Below, in pieces: positions 61,976 to 63,072 of a DNA stretch of 63,072 bases. The notes beneath the pieces were generated by a model. The model was not told the DNA's origin and did no database searches. It saw only the letters and a list, made by a program, of their open reading frames with translations. Numbering within the stretch: the first letter of the stretch is position 1; each line of letters begins with the position of its first letter. Source of the DNA: Bacteroidota bacterium (GTDB taxonomy: Bacteria > Bacteroidota > Bacteroidia > Palsa-965). Made by a program: the position numbers and the translations under genes. The DNA lies in contig JADBYT010000025.1 in the NCBI GenBank assembly GCA_020402865.1, forward strand, positions 1-63,072. The letters run 5' to 3'.

Positions 61976-62111
61976 TTTGTTTCATGCAGATATGTAATAA
62001 CTGTATAGAATATGTAGATAAATCAGCGGTCAGTAGAGGAAAATATCGCAATAACCGAGGAGTGAAATTTGAATGTACTTAATAAGCACATTTATAAAAA
62101 CACATCGGAAA

Positions 62112-63053
62112 ATGAACACTATCCATGAAGCCTCTGCTGCATTTCTTTTTCATTGTAAATTCGAAAAGAAACTCAGCCCCAAAACCACCAAAGCCTACGA
62201 TTCAGACTGCAGACAGTTTGCGCAGTTTCTAAGTAAATTAAAGCACAGCGGCAAACTGAGCGAAATAGACAAACACACCATAAAAGCCTATCTCGAGCAT
62301 CTGCACGGAATGCGCCCCAAAACCCTGCGCCGGAAAATAGCCACGCTAAAAGCCATGTTCAACTTTCTGGAATATGAAGAAGAAATTCTCACCACCCCTT
62401 TCCGGAAAATGAAAATCAGCATCCGCGAACCCCGCATGTTACCACGGGTAATGACGCTCCACGAAGTGCAGCAGATACTTAGCTATGCACAGAAAAAAGT
62501 ACAAGCCAACAGCGCAGATACAACCTCAGCCTTCTACCGCGAAACACTGCGGAATCAAGCTATACTTGAGTTACTCTTTGCAACTGGCATGCGTGTATCA
62601 GAAGCCACACAACTGTTAAAAACCGAAATTGATTTACGCTCAGGCATTGTGCGTATCATGGGCAAAGGAAGCAGGCAGAGGGTAATTCAAATATGCCACA
62701 ATGAAGTGCTTCAGGTATTAGCGAACTATCAGAAAACCTGGCATAAAACGCTCAGCCGCCGCAAAAACTTCTTTCTCAGCCGCCGCCAAACTCCGCTCTC
62801 CGAACAATCCATCCGCAACATGATACGCCACTACGCCCAAAAATGCGGCATAAAAAAACACATCACCCCACACACCTTCCGACATTCATTTGCCACCCTG
62901 CTGCTTGAGCAGGATGTGGATATTAAGTATATACAGCAGTTTCTGGGGCATAGTTCTATAAATACCACGCAGATTTATACCCATGTAAATGCGGAAAAGC
63001 AAAAGGCGATATTGAAAACAAGGCATCCGAGGCTGGCTTTTGAGGTGAGTTGA
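62112..63053 (+). CDS. Tyrosine recombinase, XerC/XerD-like
   Basis: The protein has 313 residues from the ATG at 62112; a frame from 62073 adds 13 unlikely residues. N-terminal SAM-like core-binding domain: KKLSPKTTKAYDSDCRQFAQFL and RPKTLRRKIATLKAMFNFLE. The catalytic domain holds Arg161 (TGMRVSEAT), Lys185 (GKGSRQR), His254 and Arg257 (PHTFRHSFA), His280 (LGHSS) and Tyr289 (IYTHVN). All catalytic residues are present, so it should be active in site-specific strand exchange. It differs from a housekeeping XerD in its solitary place near the window edge and in lacking the usual neighbours. No integron-type insert is seen. Its att site is not identified. Confidence 0.85.
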   Translation: MNTIHEASAAFLFHCKFEKKLSPKTTKAYDSDCRQFAQFLSKLKHSGKLSEIDKHTIKAYLEHLHGMRPKTLRRKIATLKAMFNFLEYEEEILTTPFRKMKISIREPRMLPRVMTLHEVQQILSYAQKKVQANSADTTSAFYRETLRNQAILELLFATGMRVSEATQLLKTEIDLRSGIVRIMGKGSRQRVIQICHNEVLQVLANYQKTWHKTLSRRKNFFLSRRQTPLSEQSIRNMIRHYAQKCGIKKHITPHTFRHSFATLLLEQDVDIKYIQQFLGHSSINTTQIYTHVNAEKQKAILKTRHPRLAFEVS

Positions 63054-63072
63054 TGGATAACTAAAGATTATC

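Noticed and set aside
62112-63053. Integron integrase
   Set aside because: The extra helix insert before the HxxR motif is not present, and no attC-like sites are seen upstream.

Overview
The window is a stretch of chromosome from a member of the Bacteroidota. Several type IX secretion (T9SS) cargo proteins carry the C-terminal sorting or gliding-associated domain. Families largely confined to this phylum are present (DUF4846, DUF2279, DUF5683, DUF5723, DUF6934, a GldL-like membrane motif), and promoters show the TAnnTTTG -7 box. Base composition is moderate and even, except for one very AT-rich gene beside a tRNA and a mildly AT-rich patch near 50-52 kb. Genus and species cannot be read from the sequence.

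Layout. 0-10 kb: the tail of a T9SS protein cut by the left edge, a HAD phosphatase, thioredoxin, a DUF58 protein, the Kup potassium transporter, a lipoprotein, a double-SH3 protein, a PadR regulator with a HAAS/GldL-like membrane partner, and a di-heme peroxidase behind a T9SS protein. 10-16 kb: a tight VWA / transglutaminase-like / MoxR-type ATPase operon, a 152-bp MITE-like inverted-repeat element, a membrane protein, a CYTH protein and a DUF6580 protein. 16-25 kb: a DUF4846 lipoprotein and a giant protein of nineteen exact 60-residue repeats, then an FAD oxidoreductase, a GNAT acetyltransferase, a nitronate-monooxygenase-like enzyme and a PorG-like barrel.

25-31 kb is an envelope glycan or lipid decoration cluster: a GT2 glycosyltransferase, a WcaF-like acetyltransferase, two different sulfotransferases and a fused MBOAT-SGNH protein. 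31-41 kb holds a CorC/HlyC-type protein, a lipoprotein-DUF5723-T9SS operon, a BadF-type kinase, a five-copy palindromic tandem array, and a MarR-controlled ABC exporter. 41.5-52 kb has tRNA-Arg(ACG) with an AT-rich orphan next to it, DUF2279, a large glycine-rich T9SS protein, an MFS transporter, a DsbA-like protein, hydrolases, and a DUF6934 gene followed by a previously unlisted 52-residue gene with its own promoter and terminator. 52-63 kb has a metallo-hydrolase, parA-parB-DUF5683, a TetR-controlled TolC/adaptor/RND efflux operon, and a lone tyrosine recombinase at the right edge.

The most noteworthy points are: the PadR-HAAS unit whose membrane domain duplicates the GldL motif; the VWA/transglutaminase/MoxR triad; the double-sulfotransferase plus MBOAT-SGNH fusion; the DUF6934 plus small-gene pair; the 19 x 180-bp repeat gene without a single indel; the tandem array of a hairpin nested in a hairpin; and a recurring arrangement in which the start codon lies only 3-7 nt after the -7 box, which suggests leaderless mRNAs. 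All functional statements rest on reading motifs by eye; no database search was possible.
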